From an uncultured Dermatophilus sp. (GTDB taxonomy: Bacteria > Actinomycetota > Actinomycetes > Actinomycetales > Dermatophilaceae), in contig CAMCQD010000123.1 in assembly GCA_945876925.1 (NCBI GenBank), forward strand, positions 1-5,895: a stretch of DNA of 5,895 bases, written 5' to 3'. Positions 5,686 to 5,895 of the stretch are shown here, one piece after another; positions within the stretch are counted from its first letter, which is position 1, and each line of letters begins with the position of its first letter. A model generated the notes under the pieces. That model did not search any database. It was not told the DNA's origin and was given only the letters and a program-made list of their open reading frames with translations. The translations under genes were made by a program, and so were the position numbers.

Positions 5686-5895
5686 TTACCCGCCGGAGAG
5701 GACCGAGCGGAGGCGGTCGAGGACGGAGGCGTCTTCGATGGTGCTGGGCACCTGGGCTTCCTGGCCGTCGGCGATCTGGCGCATGGTCTTGCGCAGGATC
5801 TTGCCTGAGCGGGTCTTGGGCAGTGCCGTGACCACGTCGACGACCTTGAGCGCGGCGACCGCGCCGACCTCGTGGCGGACCCGCTGGATGAGTTC
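5686..5895 (-). CDS. Acetyl-/propionyl-CoA synthetase family enzyme, C-terminal 69 residues only
   Basis: C-terminal end of an AMP-forming acyl-CoA synthetase (ANL superfamily), which activates a short-chain acid with ATP and CoA in the cytosol. The visible residues include LPKTRSGKILRKTMRQIADG (25-44), the conserved A10 motif whose lysine (K32 in this fragment) contacts the adenylate and is the site of inhibitory acetylation in Acs-type enzymes. The tail VPSTIEDASVLDRLRSVL resembles the TIDDP-type ending of propionyl-CoA synthetase (PrpE) more than that of classical Acs, so I lean toward a PrpE-like enzyme without assigning a symbol. The gene ends with TAA, uncommon in GC-rich genomes, and is followed by a strong terminator. 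The start and the adenylation domain lie outside the window. Confidence 0.88.
   Translation of the reverse strand, partial: ELIQRVRHEVGAVAALKVVDVVTALPKTRSGKILRKTMRQIADGQEAQVPSTIEDASVLDRLRSVLSGG

Overview
The window is chromosomal DNA from a very GC-rich actinobacterium. The evidence is a strong G/C third-position bias in every real gene, GTG and possible TTG starts, the order dxr then site-2 protease on one strand (the order known from Mycobacterium and Streptomyces, where ispG follows), and a fused actinobacterial-type ThrE exporter. I cannot name the genus. Nothing suggests a prophage, plasmid, transposase or CRISPR array.

Layout. 1-1144 (minus): most of a membrane-embedded M50 site-2 protease (Rip1/RseP type), whose C-terminal end lies outside the window. 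1191-2483 (minus): dxr, the second enzyme of the MEP isoprenoid pathway; the protease follows it after 46 bases with its own ribosome binding site, so the two are probably one operon. 2484-2716: divergent intergenic region. 2717-2887 (plus): a 56-residue protein with a hydrophobic/aromatic N-terminal half and a charged tail. 2934-3563 (plus): a small NAD(P)-binding atypical SDR/NmrA-like oxidoreductase, 46 bases after the small gene and probably co-transcribed with it. 3564-3905: gap between convergent genes, with GC-rich hairpins and one remarkable 96-base symmetric hairpin (3774-3869). 3906-5576 (minus): a fused two-domain threonine/serine exporter family protein. 5577-5685: gap holding a 21-bp-arm terminator. 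5686-5895 (minus): the last 69 codons of an acetyl-/propionyl-CoA synthetase-type AMP-forming enzyme.

The genes look like ordinary core metabolism and transport rather than one dedicated system. dxr and the protease are linked by conserved order, not by a shared reaction. The plus-strand pair diverges from dxr. The acyl-CoA synthetase and the exporter face the same way, but a strong terminator separates them.

The most unusual item is the 96-base hairpin downstream of the exporter. Its two 45-base arms pair with no bulges around a 6-base loop. In the minus-strand transcript 38 of 45 positions can pair, 7 of them as G-U; those 7 would be A-C mismatches in the plus-strand transcript. This asymmetry suggests a structured RNA (3' UTR element, small RNA or processing site) read in the same direction as the exporter gene, although a decayed palindromic repeat is also possible.
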